From Psychrilyobacter sp. (lineage in GTDB: Bacteria; Fusobacteriota; Fusobacteriia; Fusobacteriales; Fusobacteriaceae), in the NCBI GenBank assembly GCA_030621995.1, contig JAUXGP010000091.1:1-6703 (forward strand): a stretch of 6,703 nt of DNA. Reading direction: 5' to 3'. Shown one piece after another: positions 5,954 to 6,703 of this stretch. Position 1 is the first letter of the stretch, and each line of letters opens with the position of its first letter. The notes under the pieces are model-generated. The model made no database searches, was not told the DNA's origin, and was given only the letters and a program-made list of their open reading frames with translations. A program made the translations under genes and the position numbers.

Positions 5954-6703
5954 TTATAACGTGTGTGCATTTTCTATATGTGCTGCCTGCTTTAATTCTC
6001 TATATTTTTTAGTTCTTAAAGCTGTTAACATTACAGTAGAGATGGCAGTACCTATAAGAGCTGCACCTAACCAGATTCCTGCTTCTGATAATTTTGCAAG
6101 CTCTCCTGCTTCTAGTACAAACATAGATATAATACCTGCTCCAGGAACTTGTAGACCTATTCCTGCTGCTGCTACCATGGCACCTGTTACTGCAGTACCT
6201 GCTACAAATGAAGGAATAACTCTAAATGGATCTTCTATCATAAGTGGAATAGCTCCTTCAGTAATACCTGCAAGGCCTAGTATCCAAGTTGAGTTTCCAC
6301 ACTGTATTTCCTCTTCAGAATATAGATGAGGTCTTACTTTTGTAGCTATTGTAGTTGTGAATGCCGATACCATTTTACAAGAAGCAAATGTTGCGTATGG
6401 CATAAAGTTTCCATTTGCCATAGATCCAACACAGAATGCATAAGCTGCTTTATTCACAGGTCCTCCAAGGTCAAATGAAACCATTGCCCCGATTATTGCT
6501 CCAAGAAGCATTGCATTTCCACCAGATAATCCGTTAAGGTAGTTAGTAAGACCTGTATTAAGAGCCGCTACTGGTTTTCCTACTACAAATAACATAAGTG
6601 AACCTGCTATTAAAGTACCCATTACTGGATAAAGATAGAAGGTAAAGAATCCGTTTAAACTTTTTGGACCTCTTACATTTTTCTTAACCCATTTCATTGT
6701 ATA
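5954..6703 (-). CDS. PTS fructose-family EIIC permease, C-terminal part
   Basis: This is the C-terminal 249 residues of a phosphotransferase-system membrane permease of the fructose/mannosylglycerate family; the 5' part lies beyond the right edge. The reading frame stays open to the last base. The in-frame ATG at 6697 is internal: it has no ribosome binding site and enters mid-domain relative to EIIC proteins, which are usually about 340 residues. Recognisable family blocks are GPKSLNGFFTFYLYPVMGTL, ALNTGLTNYLNGLSG, FDLGGPVNKAAYAF and GITEGAIPLMIEDPFRVIPS. At least five hydrophobic helices are visible. The protein ends on a short basic and polar tail with no EIIA or EIIB domain after it. Those domains must therefore be N-terminal, as in E. 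coli MngA (EIIA-EIIB-EIIC), or separate genes. It is the upstream partner of the mannosidase. I infer mannosylglycerate uptake and 6-phosphorylation, so it is MngA-like, but a fructose-specific EIIC is possible on sequence alone and no symbol is given. Confidence 0.9.
   Translation of the reverse strand, partial: YTMKWVKKNVRGPKSLNGFFTFYLYPVMGTLIAGSLMLFVVGKPVAALNTGLTNYLNGLSGGNAMLLGAIIGAMVSFDLGGPVNKAAYAFCVGSMANGNFMPYATFASCKMVSAFTTTIATKVRPHLYSEEEIQCGNSTWILGLAGITEGAIPLMIEDPFRVIPSFVAGTAVTGAMVAAAGIGLQVPGAGIISMFVLEAGELAKLSEAGIWLGAALIGTAISTVMLTALRTKKYRELKQAAHIENAHTL

Noticed and set aside
5961..6329. Open frame on the + strand opposite the PTS gene, and similar frames opposite the kinase and mannosidase genes
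   Set aside because: These are low-complexity, proline/serine- or alanine-rich mirror frames of well-supported genes, without ribosome binding sites or recognisable domains.
6695..6697. ATG as the true start of a short 247-residue PTS permease
   Set aside because: The frame is open to the window edge, no ribosome binding site is visible in the few upstream bases, and the missing N-terminal part of the EIIC domain is expected beyond the edge.

Overview
The window is low-GC and bacterial, with strong Shine-Dalgarno sites and compact genes. It most resembles a fermentative anaerobe of the Fusobacteriota (Ilyobacter, Propionigenium or Cetobacterium-like) or a low-GC Firmicute. That placement rests on base composition and gene style only, because no rRNA or other marker gene is present. 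There is no tRNA, rRNA, CRISPR array or insertion sequence.

Layout, left to right. Bases 1-319 are noncoding. They hold a strong stem-loop terminator at the very edge, probably ending a gene outside the window, followed by a second hairpin, a featureless AT-rich spacer and a very good sigma-70 promoter. A MATE-family multidrug/cation antiporter gene follows on the + strand (320-1681). Bases 1682-1856 separate this gene from a convergent neighbour and carry a second copy, about 89% identical over 114 bases, of the terminator-plus-hairpin element seen at base 1. The MATE gene therefore sits between two direct repeats.

The rest of the window is on the - strand and reads right to left: the C-terminal part of a fructose-family PTS EIIC permease (6703-5954, cut by the window edge), a GH38 alpha-mannosidase of MngB type (5865-3223), and a glycerate kinase (3008-1857). 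The intergenic gaps contain a 14-bp perfect stem-loop (5888-5921), an imperfect dyad just upstream of the kinase (3034-3066) and a 13-base palindrome (3119-3131).

The three - strand genes make a coherent route for 2-O-alpha-mannosyl-D-glycerate. The PTS imports and phosphorylates the sugar, the cytoplasmic mannosidase splits the phosphorylated product into mannose 6-phosphate and glycerate, and the kinase turns glycerate into phosphoglycerate for glycolysis. The first two steps are established for E. coli MngA and MngB. Placing the kinase next to them, so that the glycerate half is also used, is an inference from context. Mannosylglycerate is a compatible solute of red algae and several marine microbes, so an aquatic or marine host would fit. 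No regulator is visible; one may lie beyond the right edge.

I found no clearly new biological system. The least explained feature is the duplicated two-hairpin element flanking the MATE gene.
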